A stretch of DNA of 64,000 nucleotides from Candidatus Cryptobacteroides intestinigallinarum (lineage in GTDB: Bacteria > Bacteroidota > Bacteroidia > Bacteroidales > UBA932): NCBI GenBank assembly GCA_017694785.1, contig JADIMK010000074.1:31543-95542 (forward strand). The letters are read 5' to 3'. Below are positions 8,601 through 16,131 of the stretch, in pieces (position 1 is the stretch's first letter; each line of letters opens with the position of its first letter). Below the pieces are notes generated by a model. The model was given only the letters and a program-made list of their open reading frames with translations. It was not told where the DNA came from and ran no database searches. The position numbers were made by a program, and so were the translations under genes.

Positions 8601-9743
8601 TTATTTCATCAGCTTTTCGACAGTCTCCAGCATCTGTGGGTATTGCTGTTCCATGCTGCACAGCAGCTTGTACTGGGCCCTTGTGCGGACGAGGTTGTGG
8701 TCTGGATAGGCGATCTTGTAGTATTTGTCCCCGTCGATGTAGTCCATAAGGAAGCGGAGCACCTGCTCGAATGTGATGTAGAGCGCTGAGAATGCAAGAT
8801 GGCTGACTTCAGCATCGCACAGCGTGCCTTTGCGCTGGGACAGATAGCCTGCAGTGTAGGCATTGAACATCTCCATTGACATCGATACCTTGTCCAGGTC
8901 CTTGTCGTCTTCAGCACCTGTGTTGGTGTATGAGCGGATTGCGTCTCCGAAATCGTTGAGTGATGTGCTGCTCATGCATGTGTCAAGGTCTATCACGCAA
9001 AGGACATTACCTTTCTCGTCAAAGAGTATGTTGCTGATCTTAGTGTCGTTGTGGGTGACTCTGGTAGGTAGTGTGCCGTTTTCGACCAGCTCCCAGAAGG
9101 CAAGCATCTTCTCTTTCCTGGACTCTATCCAGCTGATTTCTTCAGCAAGGTCCTTGACCCGTCCTGCGGCATCATTCCTGAGGGATTCTTCCCACTGGGC
9201 GAAGCGCCATCTGATGTTGTGGAAGCCTTTTATAGTCTCGTTGAGCGGATGTGTGAAGTCGGCAAGCATCGACTGGAATTTCCCTATGCCTTCTCCTCCC
9301 TTGAATGCCAGCGCCGGACTGTCGGCCTTTTCATAGGTGACAGATCCTTCGATGAACAGGCAGACTGTCCACCAGTTGCCTTTGCTGTCATGGTAGTAGA
9401 GGTCTCCACCCTCGGACTTTTTCTCTTCATCTGTCATGCTTTCAGGCTTCCTGCGTATGACCTTCAGTACTTCCCGGTCAGGGTCGCCGCCGGCTTCAAT
9501 CACCTTTTTTCTCAGGTGGTCTGTCACCATCGCGATGTTGCACATCATCCCCGGTATGTCCGGAAATACATTGTGGTTTTTCCTCTGGAGGATGTATCTC
9601 GGTGCTTTTCCCGTAGCGTCCGGTCTGGTCTTTACGATCAGCGTGTCGTTTATGAATCCCGGGCCCATGGCCTTTATGCTTTCGGCTTCTGCCCCTATGT
9701 CAAATCTTGAAATTATCTCGGTCAGTTCCTGCTCTGTGTACAT
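8601..9743 (-). CDS. APH-fold sugar kinase-like phosphotransferase
   Basis: A 380-residue member of the aminoglycoside phosphotransferase/choline kinase superfamily. The catalytic loop is VTHNDTKISNILFD (catalytic Asp233) and the metal-binding DLD is at 252-254; the N-lobe has a GxGFIND nucleotide loop at about 27-33. Length and layout resemble N-acetylhexosamine 1-kinase (NahK)-type proteins, but the substrate is an inference. No signal peptide: cytoplasmic. It is the last gene of a reverse-strand run with the CBM9-like protein, a small lipoprotein and the M6 peptidase, so it may serve salvage of sugars from glycoprotein breakdown. Confidence 0.75.
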   Translation of the reverse strand: MYTEQELTEIISRFDIGAEAESIKAMGPGFINDTLIVKTRPDATGKAPRYILQRKNHNVFPDIPGMMCNIAMVTDHLRKKVIEAGGDPDREVLKVIRRKPESMTDEEKKSEGGDLYYHDSKGNWWTVCLFIEGSVTYEKADSPALAFKGGEGIGKFQSMLADFTHPLNETIKGFHNIRWRFAQWEESLRNDAAGRVKDLAEEISWIESRKEKMLAFWELVENGTLPTRVTHNDTKISNILFDEKGNVLCVIDLDTCMSSTSLNDFGDAIRSYTNTGAEDDKDLDKVSMSMEMFNAYTAGYLSQRKGTLCDAEVSHLAFSALYITFEQVLRFLMDYIDGDKYYKIAYPDHNLVRTRAQYKLLCSMEQQYPQMLETVEKLMK

Positions 9744-9765
9744 GATATGTGGTCTTTTTCAATTA

Positions 9766-9813
9766 TATAGTTTCCCAATAATGGTATAGTTCCCCAATGA
9801 TATATTTCCCAAT
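9766..9813. repeat. Three imperfect copies of a 13-14 nt repeat before the kinase gene
   Basis: TATAGTTTCCCAAT (9766-9779), TATAGTTCCCCAAT (9785-9798) and TATATTTCCCAAT (9801-9813) follow one another with periods of 19 and about 16 nt, in the gap upstream of the kinase gene. Confidence 0.6.
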
Positions 9814-9850
9814 GCTGTCTTTACCCGCATGGCGCCGGATACTGTCATTT

Positions 9851-10495
9851 TCAGAAGATCAGCTCTCCGAAGAAGTCAGGCCTGTGGAAGTCCGGTGAAG
9901 GGACATCTATAGGATTCCAGCTCAGGAAATGCGGATGAGCCGCCTTGTCCGCGCATTTGAAGAAATTGGCTCTCGCTGTCTTAGGGAGATTCTCTCCATC
10001 CATCCCTATCAGGCTGAAAGGGATGCCCATTGCAACATCCCAGCTGAATATTTTGCCGCAGATCTCGATCTTTTCTCTTTTGAGCGAACTGTACTTTATC
10101 ACCTGATCTAGCTTTTCCGCCTCAAAGTGAGTGCACTCCGTGCGGCTTTTCCTCTTGGCTGCCAGAAGTGTCCCGATGCAGTTCATCTCGAAGTTGTAGT
10201 ACGTGCCGTCGTGAGGGTCCGAAACGAAGAATTCGCAGCAGCTGTCTTCCCATACCGGTCCGTTGTATTCAAGGGCCTGTGCTCTGAGGTCGAGCCCGTG
10301 CACATGATATGCTATGAAAAGATGGCTGAGGCTTCTTGCCACGGATATATGGACAGCCGGACAGTATGGCCAGTCCTGCTGCCAGTTGAGAGTGTCTACG
10401 GAAGCCTTCGTTCCATGAAGTTCCAGGGCTATTTCCCTGTCGCCCAGAGGCATCGCTTCAAGTCCCTGGACCAATGGTATCATCAAGCTTTTCAT
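9851..10495 (-). CDS. CBM9-like carbohydrate-binding domain protein
   Basis: A 214-residue protein without an obvious signal peptide, resembling the family-9-type carbohydrate-binding modules found as single-domain proteins in Bacteroidetes: an ExxGPVWEDSCCEFFV strand pattern, then an N-F-E-M-N-x-x-G core and a terminal DFHRPDFFGELIF strand. The function of such stand-alone proteins is not established; sugar binding is inferred from the fold. Second-last gene of the reverse-strand run 13211-8601. Its upstream gap is almost filled by 27-28 nt tandem repeats. Confidence 0.7.
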   Translation of the reverse strand: MKSLMIPLVQGLEAMPLGDREIALELHGTKASVDTLNWQQDWPYCPAVHISVARSLSHLFIAYHVHGLDLRAQALEYNGPVWEDSCCEFFVSDPHDGTYYNFEMNCIGTLLAAKRKSRTECTHFEAEKLDQVIKYSSLKREKIEICGKIFSWDVAMGIPFSLIGMDGENLPKTARANFFKCADKAAHPHFLSWNPIDVPSPDFHRPDFFGELIF

Positions 10496-10507
10496 CTTAT
10501 GTCTGGA

Positions 10508-10581
10508 TTGCTGTGTATTTGTCTTTATACTTTTGTTGCTGTGTATTGTCTTTATGACTTTGTCGCTGTGTAGCTGTCTTA
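10508..10581. repeat. Tandem repeat (2.7 copies, unit 27-28 nt) filling an intergenic gap
   Basis: Abutting units at 10508-10535, 10536-10562 and a partial one at 10563-10581 all begin TTGCTGTGTA or TCGCTGTGTA and share GTCTTTAT. The array occupies most of the 83-nt gap between the lipoprotein stop and the CBM9-like start; the last unit includes the lipoprotein stop codon. Confidence 0.8.
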
Positions 10582-11007
10582 TTCCAATCTTTTCATGTCG
10601 GGCAGGACGACACCGGTCTTTCCGGCTTCATCCCATAGCCAGATGAGTCCGCTGTCTTCATCTGTCCTGGTGACTCTGAAGCTTATGCCATTGAGTCGCT
10701 TGAGATTGTCCGGGGTTGTATATTCTATGTCAGCCTTTGTCACTTCTCCTTCGTTGGCAGGTATGCTGCCGGTGAACCTTATGATGAAATAATCGGCCAT
10801 ATCGTCATCTGATACCCTTATTTCCCCGGAGTCAGGATTGAATCCTATCTGGCATTTTTCCGGAGTGTATGAAAGAATCTGTTGACCTTTGACATACAGG
10901 GAGATACCTTCGACTACCTGAAAGTCTGTCTCGCTGAAATTGTTCCGTACGCAGCCGGCTATGAGGAGCACTGCTGCCGTAATTCCTGCCAATGTCATTG
11001 TTTTCAT
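10579..11007 (-). CDS. Small lipoprotein of unknown function
   Basis: A 142-residue protein with a clear lipoprotein signal (MKTMTLAGITAAVLLIAGC) and no recognised domain. The start was chosen at this Met because it gives a perfect signal peptide, is preceded by a strong GGGAGGT ribosome-binding sequence, and overlaps the M6 peptidase stop by 4 nt (ATGA), indicating translational coupling. The longer upstream frame lies inside the peptidase gene. The mature part is beta-rich in appearance and may work with the M6 protease, for example as an inhibitor or chaperone; that is only an inference from coupling. Confidence 0.75.
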   Translation of the reverse strand: MKTMTLAGITAAVLLIAGCVRNNFSETDFQVVEGISLYVKGQQILSYTPEKCQIGFNPDSGEIRVSDDDMADYFIIRFTGSIPANEGEVTKADIEYTTPDNLKRLNGISFRVTRTDEDSGLIWLWDEAGKTGVVLPDMKRLE

Positions 11008-13211
11008 TGCTGGACCTCCCTGATGATTATTTCCTTTGTGATTATTTCTCTGGATCCGTCGCTGAAATATGCAGTAGCTCTGAGAGTCCCTGACTTTCCG
11101 GGGGAGAAATATCCGTTCTCTCCTGTCTTGACAGGCCTTCCGTCGTAGGTCCATTCAATGGCTTCAGCATCCTTTGCGTTGAACAGCCTTAGAGGCAGCC
11201 GCACTCCCACAGGAAAAGAACCGTCCATGTTGCGTTGAACATATTTCATGAATATATATGGATGACCGCCTTGAGGTAATTCCTTGGTCGTGAATGAGGC
11301 GTCTGCCGGATAGCCTTTTGTGCCGTCCTGCTCGCAGAAGATTGTCACGGAATAGTCCGTACGGTCTTCCAGGCTGTCGAGTGTGACGGCATAGTTTACC
11401 GATGTGGCTGTGGCTGAAAAAGGCTTTACTTCAATGGCCTGCATCTCTCCGCCTTTCTTTCCCCAGACGGCAAATGACTTGCCGCTGAATCCAGGCTCAA
11501 TCTTCCAGCTGATTATTGCAGCATCCTGAAATACATCTTTTCCTGTTATGACAGCTTCCGGCATCAAGGATGATGCTGACTTGGATATCCTGAAGCTTAT
11601 GCCGGCTTCTGTCCTGGTGATATCCGTGATATTGAAGACCGGACTGCTGCCGTTCCAGAACAGGAATGCCGGATCAGTCTCCGGACCGAAGGCCGTGATG
11701 TCACCACAAGGGAAAAATATGGAGCTGATGTCGGCGGAAAGGTCGGCTGTTGCAGTATATGTGCCTGGTGCTGAAGCTTCAATAAGGTCAGCGCATTGGT
11801 GTCTGGGATTCGTGTTGACTGAGTTGGATTCCACCTGCCATCTGGAGTATGCGGAAAGACCGTATCCGGAGTCGTTCGTTGATTTGTCTATATGGTAGAC
11901 CAGCAGTCCTGATCCTCCTATATACCGGTCCCATCCTTCTGCAATCCTGCATTCAAGCAGATAATATTCACCTGGTGTATCTGAATCTATCCGGCAGTAT
12001 TTTCTACCGGAGTCTATAGGCTCAAGTTCATATGTCCCTTCTTCCGTAATTGTGATGCATTCCGGAAGGCCCAGCATATCCATTTCTATCGCATTGAAAT
12101 TAGGAGGGGTATTCCCATTGTCATTCCGGTTGCCTTTGTCCATTATGGAGGTACTTCCCCACAGTCCTTCAGCAAGCCCGCCGCTGCCCATATAGTCAGT
12201 ATCGTACATGTCGATGAGCCCTAAAGCATGGCAGTATTCGTGGCAGAAGGTACCTATGCCGGATATGCTCTCACCAGACAGCTCCGATGCGCATGCATAA
12301 CGGTCGATCCTTACACCGTCAAGTGTGAGATTTATGCCTGCACCTTCATGCAGGTACCAAGAATGTGACCAGATATGATAGTCTCCGGCTCCTTCCGCTT
12401 CATCCGCTCCGGCATATATTATGAATACATTGTCTGCTTTTCCGTCCTTGTCCTGGTCATATAGTGAAAAGTCTATGCTGCGGTCAGCAGCCTTGCATGC
12501 GTCGGTTACCATTTCGGCGGCTCTGGAGTCTTTGCCTGTAGCCGACCTTTCATTCTGTCCGTAGTACATGTAGCTCTTGTCCAGAGTGATTATGCTGCTC
12601 ACATCGAAAGAGAAATTGCAGAGGCCGTTGAACTGGTCATTGAAATAGGCGGCAGCACCTTGTCTTCCGTTGTAGCCGGCACCGAGCAGCGCGGTAAAGT
12701 CATCCTTTCTATACGTGAACTTAAGGTCTTTGAATTCAACCAGAAGTACGATGCCTCTCCTCTCATAGACGGTACCGTTTTGCCCATTGCCTGAACTTCC
12801 GGAGACATCTGCTGCTGACATCATGGAATATGTTTGTCCAGGGACAGCGGCCCTGAGCGTTTCAGAGGCTTCTCCAATGATAGAATAGGGGATATCCATG
12901 CTCGCCGCAGCTACATCTCCTGGAATCGGCTCTCCGACCCTTATGCCGCTGGATATCTTTGTGCCTGATCCATCGTACGTGGCATAGCAGTACCATCCGT
13001 CATGCTCCTGTACTATGGCTTTTCCGTCAGCCGTGGTCAGTATTTTCATGAATTCATCTCCGTACAGCCTTGCCTGGAATGACGACCCGTCCGGCTGGAC
13101 CAGTCCGATGCTCTTCCCGGCAGCCGGCACTGCAGCCGCATCTCTGCTGCAGCAGAGAAGGAATGCAAGTATCAAAGGCAGTACAGGAAGAAGAAGTTTC
13201 ATAAATTTCAA
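11004..13211 (-). CDS. M6-family (immune-inhibitor-A-like) metalloprotease, lipoprotein
   Basis: A 735-residue secreted zinc protease. The N-terminal signal ends in LLCCS (lipoprotein). The active site HEYCHALGLIDMYD begins at residue 324 and fits HExxHxxGxxD of the M6/metzincin-like group, followed by GSTSIMDKG, a candidate Met-turn. After the catalytic domain come an FN3-like domain and a final Ig-like segment (YDGRPVKTGENGYFSPGKSG). M6 enzymes degrade host or competitor proteins outside the cell. It is the first gene of a coupled unit with a small lipoprotein, a CBM9-like protein and a kinase, and is divergent from the PCMD gene. Confidence 0.88.
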   Translation of the reverse strand: MKFMKLLLPVLPLILAFLLCCSRDAAAVPAAGKSIGLVQPDGSSFQARLYGDEFMKILTTADGKAIVQEHDGWYCYATYDGSGTKISSGIRVGEPIPGDVAAASMDIPYSIIGEASETLRAAVPGQTYSMMSAADVSGSSGNGQNGTVYERRGIVLLVEFKDLKFTYRKDDFTALLGAGYNGRQGAAAYFNDQFNGLCNFSFDVSSIITLDKSYMYYGQNERSATGKDSRAAEMVTDACKAADRSIDFSLYDQDKDGKADNVFIIYAGADEAEGAGDYHIWSHSWYLHEGAGINLTLDGVRIDRYACASELSGESISGIGTFCHEYCHALGLIDMYDTDYMGSGGLAEGLWGSTSIMDKGNRNDNGNTPPNFNAIEMDMLGLPECITITEEGTYELEPIDSGRKYCRIDSDTPGEYYLLECRIAEGWDRYIGGSGLLVYHIDKSTNDSGYGLSAYSRWQVESNSVNTNPRHQCADLIEASAPGTYTATADLSADISSIFFPCGDITAFGPETDPAFLFWNGSSPVFNITDITRTEAGISFRISKSASSLMPEAVITGKDVFQDAAIISWKIEPGFSGKSFAVWGKKGGEMQAIEVKPFSATATSVNYAVTLDSLEDRTDYSVTIFCEQDGTKGYPADASFTTKELPQGGHPYIFMKYVQRNMDGSFPVGVRLPLRLFNAKDAEAIEWTYDGRPVKTGENGYFSPGKSGTLRATAYFSDGSREIITKEIIIREVQQ

Positions 13212-13228
13212 TATTCGTCTATCATTTA

Positions 13229-13236
13229 TATCTTTG
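13229..13236 (+). promoter_or_regulatory. Candidate -7 box (TATCTTTG) for the PCMD gene
   Basis: TATCTTTG matches TAnnTTTG, 47 nt before the start at 13283, in the divergent gap with the M6 protease gene. Confidence 0.5.
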
Positions 13237-13282
13237 CAGTTCTGTATCGCAATGAAGATATCTGCATAGTTACGATTTTTTT

Positions 13283-14251
13283 ATGAGACGGACAATTATT
13301 TTGACCCTTTTGGGACTGCTCGTCCCAGGTATTTCAATTTATTCCCAGGACAGTACTGTGGATCTTATAAACAGTTACGGGACACTTGATTCGTGGTGTG
13401 CCAGAGCCGTAAAGGAATCAATGCTGCTCGGCGGAGATACCAAGCTTCTTTATGAATTCTACGGAGACGGCCGTACGCGCCATACGAAAGAGCCGTTCAA
13501 TCCGCCGACAGGTTACCTGTGGCGGACCAACAATGTGATGGCAGTAATCGCTGGAATCACAAAGACCAGCAATACCGTCTTTCCCGAAAGACGGGGAGAC
13601 GGATGGTGTGCTAGGATCGAGACGCATATCGAGTCCGTCAAGGCCCTGGGTATTATAAATATGGATGTTACCTGCCAGGGAGCATTTATCCTGGGGGCGC
13701 TTCCGGAGCCTATCACAGGTACTGACAATCCGATGTCCAGAGTCCTGTACGGGATTCCCTTCACGGGACGTCCGAAGGCTCTTGTATTCGACTACAAGGC
13801 TGATGTCGGACATGAAACGATCAGAGGAACAGGCTTTTCCAAGCTAAAGCCTATGGGTTATGCAGATTATCCCGAGATTGCTGTGATACTTCAGAAACGT
13901 TGGGAAGATGCCGAAGGGAACATACATGCGCTCAGGGTAGGTACAGGATATGAGATAGTCCGGAACAACATTCCGCAGTGGAAGAACGGACATAGGCTTG
14001 AAATCCATTACGGAGACATAACGGGAGAGAATTTCTACAGGGATTTCATGGCACTTCAGAAAGGATCAGAGAAGACATTCCATGCCCTGAACAGCAGAGG
14101 TGAGAATGTAATGGTGATAGAAGAAGGCTGGGCTTCTCCAGACGAGACCCCGAATGTCCTGATCGTGAAATTCCTTTCGAGCTGCGGCGAAGCTTTCTAT
14201 GGTGGAGTGGGGAATACCCTTTGGATTGACAATATCAGGCTTGAGATGTAG
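13283..14251 (+). CDS. PCMD-domain secreted protein
   Basis: A 322-residue protein with a standard signal peptide (MRRTIILTLLGLLVPGISIYS). The body fits the putative carbohydrate-metabolism domain (PCMD) seen in Bacteroidetes secreted proteins: an N-terminal WRTNNVM strand, GDGWCARIETH, and the typical C-terminal ending GNTLWIDNIRLEM. PCMD folds as a jelly roll and is presumed to bind glycans; no enzyme activity is known. Single gene with its own promoter candidate and a strong palindromic terminator downstream. Confidence 0.8.
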   Translation: MRRTIILTLLGLLVPGISIYSQDSTVDLINSYGTLDSWCARAVKESMLLGGDTKLLYEFYGDGRTRHTKEPFNPPTGYLWRTNNVMAVIAGITKTSNTVFPERRGDGWCARIETHIESVKALGIINMDVTCQGAFILGALPEPITGTDNPMSRVLYGIPFTGRPKALVFDYKADVGHETIRGTGFSKLKPMGYADYPEIAVILQKRWEDAEGNIHALRVGTGYEIVRNNIPQWKNGHRLEIHYGDITGENFYRDFMALQKGSEKTFHALNSRGENVMVIEEGWASPDETPNVLIVKFLSSCGEAFYGGVGNTLWIDNIRLEM

Positions 14252-14280
14252 ATCGTCCCAATGGGAATCAGAAGTCCGGG

Positions 14281-14320
14281 AAAAGAAAAAGGGACCGGAA
14301 ACATTGAGTTACCCGACCCC
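14281..14320 (-). terminator. Possible second terminator for the histone-like gene
   Basis: On the minus strand a GGGGTCGGG arm (14312-14320) can pair imperfectly with CCGGTCCC (14291-14298), followed by a T-rich run at 14281-14290. Apart from this and a few short repeats (GCAATTCT at 14381 and 14400), nothing is seen in 14252-14438. Confidence 0.45.
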
Positions 14321-14438
14321 TGAACGTGTACTAAAACCTAAACCTGCACTATAGATGCAGAACGATGCCGTAATGTTGCAGCAATTCTGAAAAAATATTG
14401 CAATTCTTGGGAGACTATGAAATCGGGCTTATAGAAAC

Positions 14439-14472
14439 GAAGCCTGCCGGATCCGGCAGGCTTCAGTCTTTT
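14439..14472. terminator. Palindromic terminator between convergent genes
   Basis: A perfect 26-nt palindrome (11-bp stem GAAGCCTGCCG, loop GATC) at 14439-14464 is followed by AGTCTTTTC on the plus strand. It should end transcription of the PCMD gene and, on the other strand, help end the histone-like gene. Confidence 0.8.
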
Positions 14473-14520
14473 CAAGTCATATGATTGACCTGATCGATGA
14501 TTGTGATATTTGGGAACTTA

Positions 14521-14694
14521 TTATTTGGAACTCTCCACAGAGACTTTCCTGAACTCCTTCATCATTTTCATGATGTTCAAAGCGGCCTTGCGTGCACGGG
14601 CTCCAGCTGCCTTGTTCCCTTTCTCAACCTGAGCCTCAGCATTCTTCTCGAAAACCTCGTACTCTGCTTTAATCTGATCTACAAGCTCTTTCAT
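14521..14694 (-). CDS. Histone H1-like small protein
   Basis: A 57-residue protein beginning MKELVDQIKAEYEVFEKNAE, with a basic middle (GNKAAGARARKAALNIMKMMK) and an end EFRKVSVESSK. This matches the small lysine/alanine-rich proteins annotated in Bacteroidetes as histone H1-like (Hc1-type), presumed to bind and compact DNA. It is a single helical unit, much shorter than eukaryotic H1. It has a clean start and stop and lies alone between pth and the convergent PCMD gene. The near-consensus AACTTTTG at 14735-14742 (minus) could be its promoter. The family call is by recognition of the sequence pattern; DNA binding is not shown. Confidence 0.8.
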   Translation of the reverse strand: MKELVDQIKAEYEVFEKNAEAQVEKGNKAAGARARKAALNIMKMMKEFRKVSVESSK

Positions 14695-14804
14695 TTGGCG
14701 TTAAATTTTTAATAGTTCGTTAAACTTTAAGCATCAAAAGTTTGCGCAAGTTATGCATAAAAATCATAAAAAACAATATTTAATATGCATTTTACTGCGG
14801 TAAA

Positions 14805-15389
14805 TCAGTTCTGCTCAACGGTTTTGGATCGCGTATTTACGCTATTCATGGCTCTGTCCGGGCCTGCTGTTGCAAAAGTCTTTACTCCTTCTATTACTCT
14901 CTGACATATCGCCGGCATCTGTTCCATCTCTTCTTTACTGAGCCGGCCAAGCACGAAATCTACCTGCCCCCCTCTGCTGAAGTCGTTGCCTATTCCCATC
15001 CTTATCCTTGCGTAATCCTGCGTCCCGAGCATTTCGGTTATGTTTGCAAGACCGTTATGACCCCCTGCGCTTCCGTTCTTTCTCATCCTGAGCGTCCCGA
15101 AAGGAAGGTTGAGATCGTCTGAGATCACTATGAGGTTCTCAAGGGGAAGTTTCAGTTCATTCATCCAGTACCTTACGGCCTTCCCGCTGAGGTTCATGTA
15201 GGTAGATGGTTTCAGCAGAATGAATTTCCTTCCCTTGTAGCTTATTTCAGCTGTACTGCCGTATCTGCCGGACACAAAAATGGCATTGGCTTCCTGTGCC
15301 CAGGTATCCAATGCCATGAATCCCATATTGTGTCTGGTCTCGGCGTATTCGGCACCAATGTTACCAAGTCCGACTACCAGATAGTTCAT
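14805..15389 (-). CDS. pth: Peptidyl-tRNA hydrolase
   Basis: Releases tRNA from peptidyl-tRNAs that drop off the ribosome. The 194-residue protein has the family's LVVGLGNIGAEY start with Asn10 and catalytic His20 (TRHNMGF), the KPSTYMNLSG motif, the catalytic Asp in VISDDLNLPFG and GSAGGHNGL. It follows rplY by 21 nt; the rplY-pth pair is a very common bacterial arrangement. Confidence 0.96.
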   Translation of the reverse strand: MNYLVVGLGNIGAEYAETRHNMGFMALDTWAQEANAIFVSGRYGSTAEISYKGRKFILLKPSTYMNLSGKAVRYWMNELKLPLENLIVISDDLNLPFGTLRMRKNGSAGGHNGLANITEMLGTQDYARIRMGIGNDFSRGGQVDFVLGRLSKEEMEQMPAICQRVIEGVKTFATAGPDRAMNSVNTRSKTVEQN

Positions 15390-15410
15390 CAGCTAATGCT
15401 TTTGTCAGCG

Positions 15411-15983
15411 TCAGGCCTGTGCCTGGGTGTTGCTGGCGCGGGTAGGTCTTACTGAGCAGATGATCGTAGCCTTAGGAGATACGATTGTCACACCCTCATA
15501 ATGGAGGTCTCCGGCAACGATCTGCTTGCCTATCTTCAGGCTGGTTGTGTCGACCTCGAGAAGATCAGGAAGATCATGGAGATGAGCGCTGATGCGTAGC
15601 TTACGGGTAGATACAAGAAGCTTTCCTCCCATCTTCACGCCTTCTGAGTGTCCTGTGATCTTTACAGGTACATCGATTGTTACAGGCTTTTCCTCAGATA
15701 CTGCGAGGAAGTCTACGTGGAGAGCCTCGTCAGTTACAGGATGCCACTGTACCTCATGGAGCACAGCATAGAATTTCTTGCCGTTGTCCAGTTCAAGGTC
15801 AATGATGTATGAGTTAGGGGTATTTGTGATTACAGCAAGGTCCTTTGCATTGATTGTGAAAAGGATGTTCTCCATTCCAAGACCATAGATGTTGCAAGGA
15901 ACAAGTCCTGCCCTGCGGATAGCCTTTACCGCAGCTTTGTTGCCGACCTCGCGGATCGTGCCTTTCAATTCAACGTGTTTCAT
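15411..15983 (-). CDS. rplY: 50S ribosomal protein L25 (Ctc/TL5 type)
   Basis: The 190-residue form with an N-terminal 5S-rRNA-binding L25 domain (MKHVELKGTIREVGNKAAVKAIRRAGLVP type start) and a C-terminal beta domain of the Ctc/TL5 class (VKITGHSEGVKMGGKLL). It binds 5S rRNA in the large subunit. The last 10 residues are a flexible Ala/Gln/Thr tail. First gene of rplY-pth; a structured leader with two hairpins lies between the promoter candidate at 16069-16076 and the start. Confidence 0.95.
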   Translation of the reverse strand: MKHVELKGTIREVGNKAAVKAIRRAGLVPCNIYGLGMENILFTINAKDLAVITNTPNSYIIDLELDNGKKFYAVLHEVQWHPVTDEALHVDFLAVSEEKPVTIDVPVKITGHSEGVKMGGKLLVSTRKLRISAHLHDLPDLLEVDTTSLKIGKQIVAGDLHYEGVTIVSPKATIICSVRPTRASNTQAQA

Positions 15984-16012
15984 TTGAGATGTTGTTTAAA
16001 ATGTGTTACTCA

Positions 16013-16065
16013 GTCCGTTATGCACGGACCCCATTGCACCAAAAAGCTTGTTGCTTTTTATGGGG
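16013..16065 (-). other. Structured 5' leader of rplY (two hairpins)
   Basis: Gene-proximal hairpin: GTCCGT (16013-16018) pairs with ACGGAC (16024-16029), loop of five. Distal hairpin: inner 7-bp stem AAAAAGC (16041-16047) with GCTTTTT (16053-16059), closed by an outer stem CCCCAT (16029-16034) with ATGGGG (16060-16065), with a 6-nt bulge on one side. Everything lies between the -7 box and the start codon, as expected for a ribosomal-protein leader RNA, but I cannot assign a known family. Confidence 0.6.
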
Positions 16066-16068
16066 CTG

Positions 16069-16076
16069 CAAATATA
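16069..16076 (-). promoter_or_regulatory. Candidate -7 box (TATATTTG) for rplY-pth
   Basis: TATATTTG on the minus strand fits TAnnTTTG; the leader to the rplY start would be about 80 nt and includes both hairpins. Confidence 0.55.
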
Positions 16077-16131
16077 TGCAAAAAATCCCTTATGGAGAAA
16101 TTTATTGCAGAAAATGATGATTTTCAGTATG

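Noticed and set aside
10508..10581. CRISPR-like array
   Set aside because: Repeat units abut without unique spacers and no cas genes are present; it is a simple tandem repeat.
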